DNA of 64,000 nt from Lysobacter sp. Root690 (GTDB taxonomy: Bacteria; Pseudomonadota; Gammaproteobacteria; Xanthomonadales; Xanthomonadaceae): positions 675,116 to 739,115 of the forward strand of contig NZ_LMHM01000001.1 of assembly GCF_001427785.1 (NCBI RefSeq), written 5' to 3'. The notes below the pieces were generated by a model. It saw only the letters and a program-made list of their open reading frames with translations. It was not told the DNA's origin and did not search any database. The first letter of the stretch is position 1; each line of letters starts with the position of its first letter. Made by a program: the position numbers and the translations under genes. Shown piece by piece: positions 35,197-44,475 of the stretch.

Positions 35197-35829
35197 ATGA
35201 CTTACGCGCTTCCCGCCCTGCCCTACGCCTTCGATGCACTCGAGCCGCATATCGACGCGAAGACGATGGAGATCCATCACAGCAAGCATCACCAGACCTA
35301 CATCAACAATCTCAACGCCGCGCTGCAAGGCAACGAACACGACGGCGTCGCGGTGGAAACGCTGATCGCCGAGATCGACCGCCTGCCCGAACACTTGCGC
35401 GCGCCGGTGCGCAACAACGGCGGTGGACATGCCAACCACAGTCTGTTCTGGACGGTGATGGCGCCCGCCGATCAAGGCGGCGGCGGTCGACCCGATGGCG
35501 CGTTGGCGCAGGCGATCGAGTCCGACCTCGGCGGCTTCGACACCTTCAAGGACGCCTTCACCAAGGCAGCGCTGACCCGCTTCGGCAGCGGCTGGGCCTG
35601 GCTGGTGGTGGGCGCGGACGGAAAGCTCGGCGTCGAGAGCAGCGGCAATCAGGACAGCCCGCTGATGCGCGGGATCGGCTCGGGCGGCGTGCCCATCCTC
35701 GGCCTGGACGTGTGGGAGCACGCGTATTACCTGAAGTACCAGAACCGGCGGCCGGATTACATCGCCGCTTTCTACAACGTGGTGAATTGGCCGGAAGTCG
35801 CGAGGCGGTATGCACAGGCGCAGAACTGA
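35197..35829 (+). CDS. sodA: superoxide dismutase (Mn/Fe type)
   Basis: A 210-aa cytoplasmic dismutase converting superoxide to oxygen and hydrogen peroxide. Metal ligands are all seen: His27 region [28 protein letters not shown], and [13 protein letters not shown] near the C-terminus. Length and the [14 protein letters not shown] phrase fit the manganese form. It sits between an orfX-like gene and a ZIP transporter gene that overlaps its 3' end by 20 bases, so the operon joins superoxide defence with metal supply. Confidence 0.95.
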   Translation: MTYALPALPYAFDALEPHIDAKTMEIHHSKHHQTYINNLNAALQGNEHDGVAVETLIAEIDRLPEHLRAPVRNNGGGHANHSLFWTVMAPADQGGGGRPDGALAQAIESDLGGFDTFKDAFTKAALTRFGSGWAWLVVGADGKLGVESSGNQDSPLMRGIGSGGVPILGLDVWEHAYYLKYQNRRPDYIAAFYNVVNWPEVARRYAQAQN

Positions 35830-36757
35830 TTCCCGCGCCGAGGGCGCGACGAGCCACGCGCGCGCGACGGTGTTCGGTCGCAGGCTGAGCGTGGCGCAAT
35901 GGTTCGGGCTGGCGATCCTCGCGCTGGGCGCGATGGCGATGATCGCCGACGCCTGGCGCTTCATCGACAGCGTGCCGGCGGTGCGCGCCGCGTTCGTCGG
36001 TGGTTCGGTCGCGGCGCTCGCGACGGCATTGGGTGCGTTGCCGGTGTTGTTCTCGCAGCGCCTGTCCGATCGCATCCAGGACACTCTGTTCGGATTCGGC
36101 GCCGGGGTGATGCTCGCGGCCTGCGCGTTCTCGCTGATCATTCCGGGACTGGCGGCGGCACAGGCCACCGCCCAGTTCGGCGGCGGCGAACGCGGCGCCA
36201 GTCTGGTGATCGGCCTGGCCGTGCTGTTGGGCGGCGCGACGATCATGCTGATCGATCGGGTCGTGCCGCACGAGCACTTCATCAAGGGCCGCGAAGGACA
36301 GTCGCCGGGAAAACTGCGTCGCACCTGGCTGTTCGTGTTCGCCATCGCGCTGCACAACCTGCCAGAGGGCCTGGCGATCGGCGTGGGCTATGCCGGCAAC
36401 GAGGGCGCGGTGCGGGCCAATGCGCTGGCGATCGGCATCGCGATCCAGGATGTGCCCGAAGGCCTGGTGGTGGCGGTCGCGTTGCTGGCCGCGGGTTACG
36501 GCCGGCTATGGTCGGTGTTCATCGGCGCCGCGAGCGGTCTGATCGAACCGGTCGGCGCCGTGCTCGGCGCGGCCGTGACCAGTCATTCGCATGCGTTGCT
36601 GCCGTGGGGGCTGGGCTTCGCCGCCGGCGCGATGCTGTTCGTGATCAGCCACGAGATCATTCCCGAATCGCATCGCAAGGGCCATGAGAGTTTCGCCACG
36701 GCCGGGTTGATGATCGGGTTCGTGTTGATGATGGTGCTGGATACTGCTCTGGGTTGA
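35810..36757 (+). CDS. ZIP-family divalent metal transporter
   Basis: A 315-aa membrane protein with eight helices. Key ZIP residues are present: [15 protein letters not shown] (helix 4) and [13 protein letters not shown] (helix 5), with a third acidic site in [17 protein letters not shown] proteins take up zinc, iron or manganese into the cytoplasm. The ATG at 35810 overlaps sodA, indicating cotranscription; manganese or iron for SodA is the natural guess. The cytoplasmic loop is short and has few histidines. Confidence 0.88.
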   Translation: MHRRRTDSRAEGATSHARATVFGRRLSVAQWFGLAILALGAMAMIADAWRFIDSVPAVRAAFVGGSVAALATALGALPVLFSQRLSDRIQDTLFGFGAGVMLAACAFSLIIPGLAAAQATAQFGGGERGASLVIGLAVLLGGATIMLIDRVVPHEHFIKGREGQSPGKLRRTWLFVFAIALHNLPEGLAIGVGYAGNEGAVRANALAIGIAIQDVPEGLVVAVALLAAGYGRLWSVFIGAASGLIEPVGAVLGAAVTSHSHALLPWGLGFAAGAMLFVISHEIIPESHRKGHESFATAGLMIGFVLMMVLDTALG

Positions 36758-36789
36758 GGCCGGCACTCGGTTGAGGCCGGCGCTGGGAT

Positions 36790-36814
36790 AGCGCCGACTG
36801 ATTCGGTCGGCGCT
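36790..36814. terminator. bidirectional hairpin between convergent operons
   Basis: AGCGCCGAC (36790-36798) pairs exactly with GTCGGCGCT (36806-36814), loop TGATTCG. It lies 32 bases after the ZIP stop and 36 bases from the end of the convergent gene. Just before it, GGTTGAGGCCGGC occurs twice in tandem (about 36750-36780), a short local duplication. Confidence 0.6.
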
Positions 36815-36849
36815 GCGCACGCGACGTTACGCACAGGCGAAGGCGAGGC

Positions 36850-38985
36850 TCACGGCAAATTCGGATTCGGCGCCGGATCAGTGCGGCGCCAGCGCTCGGG
36901 CAGGCCGTAATCCTTGCAGGTGCCGCAGGTCCAGTCGTTCTCACCCGCTGCCTGCAGGATCAGGCGCGGCGCCTTGGGATCGGCGCAGGCCACCCGGGAC
37001 ACGTCCGCGCCCGGCATCAGGATGTCGAAGCCGTTCTCGCGTTCGCAGTAGTACTCCAGATAATCCAGCGCCGGACCCTTGCGCTTGCCGATCATGCCCA
37101 GGTCGAGAATCGCGGTCGAAGCGTCCATCAGGATCATCGGCGCCATCGGCCGCGACAGCGCGCCGCGCTGCACCGCGGCCTGGACCTGCGCGGCCTCGGT
37201 GTACTCCACCGGCACGTAGCGGCCGGCGTAAGGCGCATGCAGGCTCGACACCGGCGCCTGCTGTTCGCGGATCTGTCGCGACACCATCTCGTGCAGACGA
37301 GCCATCTTCTGCGGCGACAGACCGTCGACCAGACGCCCATCCTCATCGTTTTCGTCGCGGTAAACGGTCACCCGGCCCCAACGGTCGGCCGAGTCGATGT
37401 TGTAGTACTCGAACGGCACCACCACGTTCCCATCCAGATCGATCACGCCGTGCTTGCCGCCGCGCTGGGCGTCGACGATCACGAACTCGGGCCACGGCGC
37501 CTTCAATCCCAACGGCCAATAACTGTCTTCCGGGCTGATGAATTGGTAGTCGCCCGCGAACACGGGCTTTCCGCTGCGCACGTCGTACAAGGTATAGCGA
37601 TCGCGGTCTTCGGCTTTGGCCGAGTAATCGGAATCCGAAAACATCACATACGGCAGGGGCAGCTCGCTGTTCGGCGCGATTTCGGTATGCGTGGCGTCGA
37701 TCCGCCAACGCCCGGCGCTGTCGATCACGCCCATCTTGTCGCCCACCTTGACGATGTACACCTCCTGGCTCGGATAGCGCGCGATGACCCGCATGTCGGC
37801 CATCGGCAGGATCACGCGCCCATCGGCGTCAACCACGCCGGCGTGGTAGCGTGTGCCCTCGCCCCAGCGCAGGGTGAAGAATTGCGGCGGCGCCTTGTTT
37901 CCTTCCCGCTCCGACGATGCGATCGGCACGACTCCGATCTCGTCGTAGTCGGGCTTGACCAGCCAGCGACCGTCGCGATCGGCAAGGCCCTCGCGTTCGT
38001 CGGCGCCATCGGGCGCGGCCACCGTGACGACCAGGCGAGCGGCCAGGGTCTGGTAGATGGAGCGGGCCTGCAACTCGGCGACGCGGCGGCCGGCCTCGTC
38101 CAGCAGCAGTACCGTGCGGTTCGCGTAGCGCGGCGCGGATTCATCGCCGCCCTTCGCTTTGCGATATGGAATCGCGAACCAGCGGCGCGACTGCGGCAGG
38201 TAGTCGACCTCGGTGAACTCGCCGGCAAGCGCGGGTTTCGAGGTTTCGTCCAGCACGCGGCAGCGCGGCTCATCGACGATCTCTTCGCCGGTCTCTTCGC
38301 CGACCGGACGAATGCACTCGCGAATCCACGGCGAGCCCTCGAGCGCTTCGTAGTCGACGCCATCGCGGAACTCCGTCAACGCCTTGCCGTTGCGATCGAA
38401 CAACGCCGACTGGCCGCGTCGGGTTACCGCCAGCAAGGACGAAACCGCCTTGACCGAATCGTTGAGCGGGTCCAGCACGATCCGTCCCTGCGCATTCATC
38501 GCACCGACGCGGCGCGCGCGCTGGAACGAGAACAGGCCGGTTCCCTTCAGCGCGTCGAGTTCGGTATACACCGGCTCGGCCACAACCCGGCCGTCCTCGC
38601 GCACCAGACCGCCCTTGCCGCCGAGCACCGGTGAGCCTTCGGTGCCGATCAGCATCACGTCCAGCGAGGGCTCGGGCGGCTCGACATACTCGAACGGACC
38701 GGCGATGCGCTTGCCGCGCGCGTCGAGCAGTTCGCCGCCGAGTCCGGCGCGGCTCAACCAGCCACCGCCGGGCAGCCGGATGAGTTCGACCGTATCGACC
38801 GGCACCACCACGCGGCCCTGCGCATCGCGCAGGCCCTGGCCGGTCCAGCGGGTGAGATCGTTGTTCAAGGTGAATACTTCAAGCGCGCCTTCGGCGGGCT
38901 GGGCCGCATCGGCGCCCGACAGCGGCGCGCACAACGTCCCGGCGCAAACCAGCGCCAGCAGGGATTTGAACAGCGAACCGCGCAT
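36850..38985 (-). CDS. secreted WG-repeat protein, 711 aa
   Basis: A signal peptide (LFKSLLALVCAGTLCAPLSG) is followed by repeated units of the WG (KWG leptospira-type) pattern, for example KGGLVREDGRVVAEPVY, EGLADRDGRWLVKPDYDEIG, HAGVVDADGRVILP, KMGVIDSAGRWRIDATHTEI and KHGVIDLDGNVVVPFEYYNI. At least six are visible between about 110 and 560. The last 120 residues carry Cys pairs (CGTCKDYG). WG repeats form beta structures used in binding, often at cell surfaces; no enzyme motif is seen. Its ATG overlaps the stop of the upstream gene by one base (TGATG). Confidence 0.8.
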   Translation of the reverse strand: MRGSLFKSLLALVCAGTLCAPLSGADAAQPAEGALEVFTLNNDLTRWTGQGLRDAQGRVVVPVDTVELIRLPGGGWLSRAGLGGELLDARGKRIAGPFEYVEPPEPSLDVMLIGTEGSPVLGGKGGLVREDGRVVAEPVYTELDALKGTGLFSFQRARRVGAMNAQGRIVLDPLNDSVKAVSSLLAVTRRGQSALFDRNGKALTEFRDGVDYEALEGSPWIRECIRPVGEETGEEIVDEPRCRVLDETSKPALAGEFTEVDYLPQSRRWFAIPYRKAKGGDESAPRYANRTVLLLDEAGRRVAELQARSIYQTLAARLVVTVAAPDGADEREGLADRDGRWLVKPDYDEIGVVPIASSEREGNKAPPQFFTLRWGEGTRYHAGVVDADGRVILPMADMRVIARYPSQEVYIVKVGDKMGVIDSAGRWRIDATHTEIAPNSELPLPYVMFSDSDYSAKAEDRDRYTLYDVRSGKPVFAGDYQFISPEDSYWPLGLKAPWPEFVIVDAQRGGKHGVIDLDGNVVVPFEYYNIDSADRWGRVTVYRDENDEDGRLVDGLSPQKMARLHEMVSRQIREQQAPVSSLHAPYAGRYVPVEYTEAAQVQAAVQRGALSRPMAPMILMDASTAILDLGMIGKRKGPALDYLEYYCERENGFDILMPGADVSRVACADPKAPRLILQAAGENDWTCGTCKDYGLPERWRRTDPAPNPNLP

Positions 38986-40190
38986 CAGCGATCTCCGATC
39001 GGACAGGAAGGAACGAAACTGGCGCGATAGTCCAGCCAGATCGCGCGCGCCGACAGCAGCAGCGGCGCACCGGCTTCGGTCGACAAGCGCGTGGGGTCGA
39101 TTTCGAACGCGGCCGTCTGCGCCGCCGCGCCGCAACGTTGCGCGGCGAGTTTGCACAGGCTTGCCGAATCCGAAGGCGCTCGCGGGCCGAGCCATTCGTC
39201 CCAACCGCTCGGCCCGTACGACGACTGCTGCGCCAATTGGGTCAGCGTCGCCAGCACCGGCGCCGATCGACGCAACAATTCGGCGCCGCCCGCGGCAGCG
39301 CGGAAGCGCTGCTCGATCGGCACGGCGAGGCCGTTGCGGCAATCGACTGCCAGCACCTGTTCGACCTGCGCGTCCTCGGGCACCTCCTGTGGCCAGCGCT
39401 CGACCTCGCCTCGCGAGGTGCGCGACGTCACCTCGATGACGCCGTCGCCGCGATGGCGCAGCGAGCCCAGATCGAACGCGGACAGCGAATCTTCGGCCGG
39501 CGCCGAGCGCGACCGACGCTCGCTCCGACGCGATGCTGGCGCTGCCGTCTGCGGCGTCGGCAGCGGCGGCGCATAACGCGCGATCGCCCGGTCGTATTGC
39601 GCGCGCAGGCGGTCGAACAAACCACGCGCGTCGGCGGGCGGCGCATCGCCGATCGCGGCATAGTCGTAGGCGAACTCGGCCGCCGCTTCCGATTCCGGCG
39701 CGGCCGCCGAACCGGCCTGTCGGGGCATCATCGCCAGTGCGCACGCCAGCCAGATCTCGCTGGACGCGGGCCAGCGATGGCTCTCCACTTCGCCCTGGCG
39801 CAAAGCGATTTGTTGCAACTGGTCTTCATAGGGCAGATCGCGGCGCGCGATCGGGCTGCTGTCGCGGTCGAGCAGCAGCAAGGCCGTATCCACGTACAGA
39901 CCGGTGCGGCAGTCGAGCAGACGTTCAAGGGACTCGTAATAGCCGCGTGCGTTCTGCTCGGCGGTCCAGCCATGCGACGAGGTGCGCGGATAGCGCGACG
40001 CCGATTCGATCAGGCCGTCGGCCCGCAGCGTCAACCGATCGCGGTCGACCGCATGCGCGCCGTCGCCCATGAAGCCGCTCCATCGGCCGGAGTCCGCATC
40101 GGCCTGCGATGCCATCGTCATGCCCGCATTCGAACACCCCAGAATCAGTGCAAGCCATGCACCGTGCCCACGTCCCTGTAACCACGCCAT
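38985..40190 (-). CDS. secreted protein with duplicated domain, 401 aa
   Basis: The N-terminus has a hydrophobic signal (GAWLALILGCSNAGMTMA; the Cys could make it a lipoprotein). Two related halves follow: one with DRDRLTLRADGLIESASRYP and DCRTGLYVDTALLLLDRDS, the other with DLGSLRHRGDGVIEVTSRTS and DCRNGLAVPIEQRF. Each half has the strand-strand-DCRxGL plan of the surface-adhesin-E-like fold, so an internal duplication joined by a Ser/Arg/Ala linker (about 220-240) is likely. It is translationally coupled to the WG-repeat gene and probably works with it. Confidence 0.7.
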   Translation of the reverse strand: MAWLQGRGHGAWLALILGCSNAGMTMASQADADSGRWSGFMGDGAHAVDRDRLTLRADGLIESASRYPRTSSHGWTAEQNARGYYESLERLLDCRTGLYVDTALLLLDRDSSPIARRDLPYEDQLQQIALRQGEVESHRWPASSEIWLACALAMMPRQAGSAAAPESEAAAEFAYDYAAIGDAPPADARGLFDRLRAQYDRAIARYAPPLPTPQTAAPASRRSERRSRSAPAEDSLSAFDLGSLRHRGDGVIEVTSRTSRGEVERWPQEVPEDAQVEQVLAVDCRNGLAVPIEQRFRAAAGGAELLRRSAPVLATLTQLAQQSSYGPSGWDEWLGPRAPSDSASLCKLAAQRCGAAAQTAAFEIDPTRLSTEAGAPLLLSARAIWLDYRASFVPSCPIGDR

Positions 40191-40513
40191 ATCGCTTCAC
40201 CACCGATGCAGATCAAGAAGGCCGGAGTTCGCGATCACCTAGCGATCACTCCTGGATCCATTCTCCCATACCGCGGTGCGGTGCAGTCGCGCGCCAGGCA
40301 CGGGCGCTCGGCCACGTCGCCGCCTGACGCATCCTGGATATCGTTGCGCCGGCCGACGCGCAATGCCGGCAAGGTCGACGGGACGAAACACTGCACAAGA
40401 TCGCGGCACGCCGCGCCGCGCCCGGCTTGGTCTCCAGGCCACCATCGTCGCGGCCTGGAGGTTGCAATCGTTGAAGCCGCCGAACGACCGGCCGCATCGC
40501 GCGGCCGATGCGC
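40191..40513. other. intergenic, 323 bases
   Basis: This lies between two minus-strand genes and should carry the promoter of the two-gene secreted unit and the terminator of the alginate-lyase-like gene. Open frames here lack ribosome sites. I see no repeat or RNA gene. Confidence 0.35.
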
Positions 40514-41749
40514 TCAGTAGTCGTCGCGGCCGTGAGTGGCGGTGGAATACCCCAGAAACTCGGCCGCGCTCGCGTCCGGACGACCGCGCTTGGTCGCGTT
40601 CTGGAAGTTGGGAATCGCCACGCCGCGATTGCGATAACCGTTGACGGCGATGTCGCTGTAACCGGCATACAGACCATTGGACCGGCAATCGCGCACGCCT
40701 TCGCCGTACAGGATCGACTTGGCCATGTACTCCAGCCCGCGCGCGAAGCGCGGCTGCGAATCGGCGCCGACGGTATGCGTCCACACGCTGGTGTCGCCCT
40801 GGATCGTGGCGATTTCCGCGGCCTGCGCGATCCCCGCGAGCGAGTACTGCGGATGATGGCAATCGCGGGCCTGAAGTTCCTGCACTTCGCCGCTGCTGTA
40901 GACGATCAGCGGAATCATCTGCTTCATCCGGTTCAGACCAGCGTTGTAGCGATTGGCGTCGTCCTGATACACGCCCGCGGCCATCATCGCCAACGCGCCG
41001 GATACACCCCAGTTGTTGGTCCGGCTCGAGGCCTGATTGGCCTGCGCGTAGAGCTTGTTGAGATAGCTGTTGAAGCGATCCTGCTGAGCCGGCGTCCAGC
41101 CCGCCTCGCCGCCGTTGTGATGGCGGATGATCTCCGCCGCGCTCGCCCACACCGGCAGACCCCAGGCCGCTTCGAGCCAGGCCTGCGGCGCATCGGTGCC
41201 CGACGCCAGCGTGAATCCGGTGAATTTCGACGACCACGCATCGAGGATCTGGATCGCCTTGTCGCGGTTGCGGGTGTCGCCGCTGACGGTCCAGCGCAGC
41301 GCGTTCAAATACGCCGCCATGCTGTCGTTCTTCCACCGCGTTTCCTGCGGACCGCCGGCGGCGCGCACCACCTGCACGGTCGCCAGCGCCGAGTGCGCGT
41401 AAGTATGCGAGCCACGATTGTCCTGCAGCAGGCGGTTGTAGCCGGTCTTGATGGCGCTGTTCGCCGTGGATTGCACGGCCGCGCGGATGCTGTTGAGGCG
41501 GGTCTGGGTGACCAGCAGGCCGGGATGTTTGAACGGCGGAACCGCTTTGTCGGCGAGGTTGTCCGCGGCGTCGATCTCCACGATGCCGAGCGCGGCGAAG
41601 TCCTGCGCGACCGTGTGGCCCGCGGCAGCACCCGCGGCAGCGGTGCCGCGATCGTTCGCATAGGCCGCGCCGGCCCAGCCGATCAATAGCATCGAAGCCA
41701 TCGCGGTGAAATGCAATTTGGTGATGTGGAGCTTGCTGATGCGCAGCAT
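40514..41749 (-). CDS. alginate-lyase-family polysaccharide lyase, exported
   Basis: About 411 residues with signal peptide (FTAMASMLLIGWAGAAYA). The alpha/alpha-barrel lyase motifs are visible: SRTNNWGVSGALAMMAAGVY and the catalytic-type RDCHHPQYSLAGIAQAAEIA, with LYAGYSDIAVNGYRNRG near the C-terminus. PF05426 members cut alginate or other uronic-acid polymers by beta-elimination; the substrate could also be a plant or fungal polymer. The ATG at 41749 is preferred because GAGG stands six bases upstream; another ATG lies two codons earlier. Confidence 0.85.
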   Translation of the reverse strand: MLRISKLHITKLHFTAMASMLLIGWAGAAYANDRGTAAAGAAAGHTVAQDFAALGIVEIDAADNLADKAVPPFKHPGLLVTQTRLNSIRAAVQSTANSAIKTGYNRLLQDNRGSHTYAHSALATVQVVRAAGGPQETRWKNDSMAAYLNALRWTVSGDTRNRDKAIQILDAWSSKFTGFTLASGTDAPQAWLEAAWGLPVWASAAEIIRHHNGGEAGWTPAQQDRFNSYLNKLYAQANQASSRTNNWGVSGALAMMAAGVYQDDANRYNAGLNRMKQMIPLIVYSSGEVQELQARDCHHPQYSLAGIAQAAEIATIQGDTSVWTHTVGADSQPRFARGLEYMAKSILYGEGVRDCRSNGLYAGYSDIAVNGYRNRGVAIPNFQNATKRGRPDASAAEFLGYSTATHGRDDY

Positions 41750-42202
41750 GGGCATCCTCGTTCGAGTCGTCGTAGGTTGGGGGAGGCAGCGTCGATCACG
41801 AACCCGCGCGCGGCGAGTCCGTGGAAAGATCCTGTCGTTCTATGCCGCGACGGCAATCGTCATTGCCGCGGCAGCGACGCCGGACCATGGGCCGAGCAAG
41901 AGATCACACGCGTTTTAGGTCGGGCGTCGAACTCATGCTGCACGACTTCAAAACGAAAAGTTGCGACTCGCTGTCGATAAGCGCGGTCGCCGAACCGTTG
42001 AAAACACAGGACGATTTCGCAGTTCCGCATTCTGATCGATCGGTATTCGCCGCATCGTCATTGATATCGCAGCGCGGGCAGGCGCCGACGAGCGCACCCG
42101 GCGATCAACCCTACATCGCCGATAGCGGTGGCTGGATGGTTGCAACGGAAATCGATTGCGTCGGCCCAACGCGTCATCGGATGACGCATCATGCTTCCGT
42201 CG
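41750..42202. other. intergenic, 453 bases
   Basis: This region lies upstream of the lyase gene and behind the LysR gene at 42203. It is noticeably AT-richer in the middle (about 41930-42060) than the flanks and should contain the lyase promoter. No convincing ORF with a ribosome site, RNA gene or repeat was found. Confidence 0.4.
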
Positions 42203-43162
42203 TCATCTCGGCGTGGTCCGGCGTTTCTTCGCCGCGCCCTCGGAACGTTCGACTGCGTTTTGCTCGGGCGCTGCACCCGCGCAGGTCAGCGCCACGAAAT
42301 TTTTCGTCTGCGCCGATTCCTGATCGAGCAGATGCGCCAGCGCCAGACGCGCGATCGGTTGCAGACCGGCGATGTCGCGATAGACGATGCCGGGCAGCGC
42401 GAACCGGCGCATCGCTTCGGGCACGATCGACACGCCCAGTTCGGCCGCGACCAACGCCAGCGACGAGGCGAGTTGCGGCGCATGCTGGCCCAGGCGCGGT
42501 TCGAATCCGGCATGACGGCAGGCGCCGACGATCGCGTCGTGCAGGGTCGGGCCGACCGTGCGCGGCGTCAGGATCAACGCGTCCTCGCGCAGTTCGGTCA
42601 GGCGGATCGATTTGCGCCGGCCGTCGCGCGCGGCCGGGTGCGCGCTCGGAAGCGCGGCGATCATCGCCTCGTCGAGCAGCGGATACAGGCGCATGTCGCC
42701 GTTCTCGGAACCGTCGGGGCGCAGGAACGCCAGGTCCAGCGAACCGTCGCGCAGCTTCGCCGACAGATAGGCGCTGTTGCCTTCCTCCAAGGTGAGTTCC
42801 ACGTCGGCGTAGCGGCGGCGGAAATCGCGGATCGCCCGGGTCGTCAGCGGCGCGAGGATCGCCGATGAAGTGAAACCAAGGCGCAGCGCGCCGGTCTCGC
42901 CGCGCGCCGCGCGCTGCGCCTGACGCACCGCCGCGTTGGCTTGCTCGGGCAGCGTTCGTACCCGTTCGAGAAAAGCGCGGCCCGCGTCGGTAAGTTCGGC
43001 GCCATGCGGTACGCGGTGGAACAGGCGCGCGCCGATCTGGGTTTCCAGATCGCGGATCTGCTGGCTCAACGGCGGCTGGCCGATGCCGAGCCGCTCGGCG
43101 GCGCGGGTGAAGTTGCGCTCCTCGGCGACGGCCAGGAAATAGCGGATATGGCGCAGTTCCAT
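42203..43162 (-). CDS. LysR-family regulator (BenM/CatR-like group)
   Basis: A 319-aa protein. The helix-turn-helix is MELRHIRYFLAVAEERNFTR followed by AAERLGIGQPPLSQQIRDLE. The effector domain opens LRLGFTSSAILAPLTTRAIR, typical of the BenM/CbnR/AlsR group. The Lys/Arg-rich tail (GAAKKRRTTPR) is unusual. The MFS gene starts 77 bases away on the other strand with a dyad between them, so it probably controls that MFS-hydrolase operon. Confidence 0.9.
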   Translation of the reverse strand: MELRHIRYFLAVAEERNFTRAAERLGIGQPPLSQQIRDLETQIGARLFHRVPHGAELTDAGRAFLERVRTLPEQANAAVRQAQRAARGETGALRLGFTSSAILAPLTTRAIRDFRRRYADVELTLEEGNSAYLSAKLRDGSLDLAFLRPDGSENGDMRLYPLLDEAMIAALPSAHPAARDGRRKSIRLTELREDALILTPRTVGPTLHDAIVGACRHAGFEPRLGQHAPQLASSLALVAAELGVSIVPEAMRRFALPGIVYRDIAGLQPIARLALAHLLDQESAQTKNFVALTCAGAAPEQNAVERSEGAAKKRRTTPR

Positions 43163-43168
43163 CGATAT

Positions 43169-43185
43169 CTCCAAAACATATGGAG
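43169..43185. promoter_or_regulatory. dyad in the LysR/MFS divergent promoter
   Basis: CTCCA (43169-43173) and TGGAG (43181-43185) form a perfect inverted repeat with a seven-base AT-rich centre (AAACATA), seven bases from the LysR start. Size and place fit a LysR-type autoregulatory site; a second AT-rich stretch (TTTCATATATTGGA) adjoins and may be the MFS promoter. Confidence 0.55.
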
Positions 43186-43239
43186 CAGGTAGGTTTCATA
43201 TATTGGACGAATGAAGCACGCGGCGCCATCCTGCGCCGC

Positions 43240-44475
43240 ATGAGCACGACACCCTTGCCGCTATCCGCCCTCGCCGCGCCGATCGAACGCGGCACCAGCG
43301 CCTATCGCCGCGCCAATTTCGCCCTGTTCCTCGCCGGCTGTTCGACCTTCTCGCTGCTGTACTGCGTGCAGCCGCTGCTGCCGGAGTTCGCGCGCGATTT
43401 CGCTCTCGCTCCGGCGGTCAGTTCGCTCGCGCTGTCGCTGACCACCGCTGCGCTGGCGATCGCGATCTTCATCGCCGGCGCGCTGTCGCAGCAGGTGTCG
43501 CGGCGACGCCTGATGTTCGCCTCGATGGCCCTGGCCGCGGCCTGCAACCTGCTCGCCGCGGTCGCGCCGGACTGGAGCTTGCTGTTGCTGGCGCGAACGA
43601 TCGAAGGCGCGATGCTCGGCGGCGTGCCGGCGGTGGCGATGGCGTATCTGGCCGAGGAAATGGACCCGCGCCATCTCAGCGGCGCGATGGGCCTGTACGT
43701 GGCCGGCACCGCGTTCGGCGGAATGATGGGACGCGTCGGCATGGGCTTGCTGGTCGAGATCGGTTCCTGGCGTTCGGCGATGGCGGCGATCGGCGCGTTC
43801 GGGCTGATCGCGGCGATCGGCTTCGCCGCGTTGTTGCCGCCGTCGCGCCGGTTCGCGCCGCGCCGCGGTTTCGTGGTGCGCCATCATCTCGAGTCTTGGC
43901 GCGCGCATCTGGTTCATCCGGGCCTGCTGCGTTTGTTCGTGATCGGCTTCTTGCTGACCAGCGTGTTCGTGGCGCTGTTCAATTACGTCGGTTTCCGCCT
44001 CGCCGGCGCGCCCTATGCTCTGGGGCCGGCGGGGATCAGCCTTATCTTCCTGGCGTATGTGTTCGGCATGTTCTCCTCGCCGTTCGGCGGCCGTCTCGCC
44101 GATCGCTTCGGCGGACGCGCGCCGCTGATCGGCGGCATCGCGATCATGACCGCCGGCGCCGTGGTCACGCTGGCCGCTTCGCTGCCCTTGATCGTGGTCG
44201 GCATCTGCCTGATCACGATCGGTTTCTTCGTCGCCCATTCGGTCGCCAGCGCCTGGGTCGGACGGCTCGCGCGCGCCGACAAGGGCCATGCTTCGTCGCT
44301 GTATCTGTTGTTTTATTACTTCGGTTCCAGCGTGACCGGCGTGATCGGCGGCTGGGCCTGGCAGCACGGCGGCTGGACCGGCGAAGTCGCGTTGACCGCA
44401 AGCCTGGCGCTGGCGGGTATCGTGTTGGCGACCCGGATCGAAGACCCGCGCCAGCCCGACAGGAGCGACGCGTGA
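43240..44475 (+). CDS. MFS transporter, YnfM-like
   Basis: A 411-aa transporter with twelve helices. It opens with FALFLAGCSTFSLLYCVQPL followed by LPEFARDFALAPAVSSLALS, the YnfM hallmark, and later has FVALFNYVGFRLAGAPYALG. The start at 43240 (MSTTPLPLS) avoids an AT-rich upstream reading through the promoter. Substrate unknown; relatives export arabinose-like or drug compounds. The alpha/beta hydrolase gene overlaps its stop by four bases (GTGA), forming an operon. Confidence 0.88.
   Translation: MSTTPLPLSALAAPIERGTSAYRRANFALFLAGCSTFSLLYCVQPLLPEFARDFALAPAVSSLALSLTTAALAIAIFIAGALSQQVSRRRLMFASMALAAACNLLAAVAPDWSLLLLARTIEGAMLGGVPAVAMAYLAEEMDPRHLSGAMGLYVAGTAFGGMMGRVGMGLLVEIGSWRSAMAAIGAFGLIAAIGFAALLPPSRRFAPRRGFVVRHHLESWRAHLVHPGLLRLFVIGFLLTSVFVALFNYVGFRLAGAPYALGPAGISLIFLAYVFGMFSSPFGGRLADRFGGRAPLIGGIAIMTAGAVVTLAASLPLIVVGICLITIGFFVAHSVASAWVGRLARADKGHASSLYLLFYYFGSSVTGVIGGWAWQHGGWTGEVALTASLALAGIVLATRIEDPRQPDRSDA

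Noticed and set aside
34597-36357. Long minus-strand frame opposite orfX, sodA and ZIP (586 aa)
   Set aside because: Overlaps three clear plus-strand genes; composition is that of a shadow frame.
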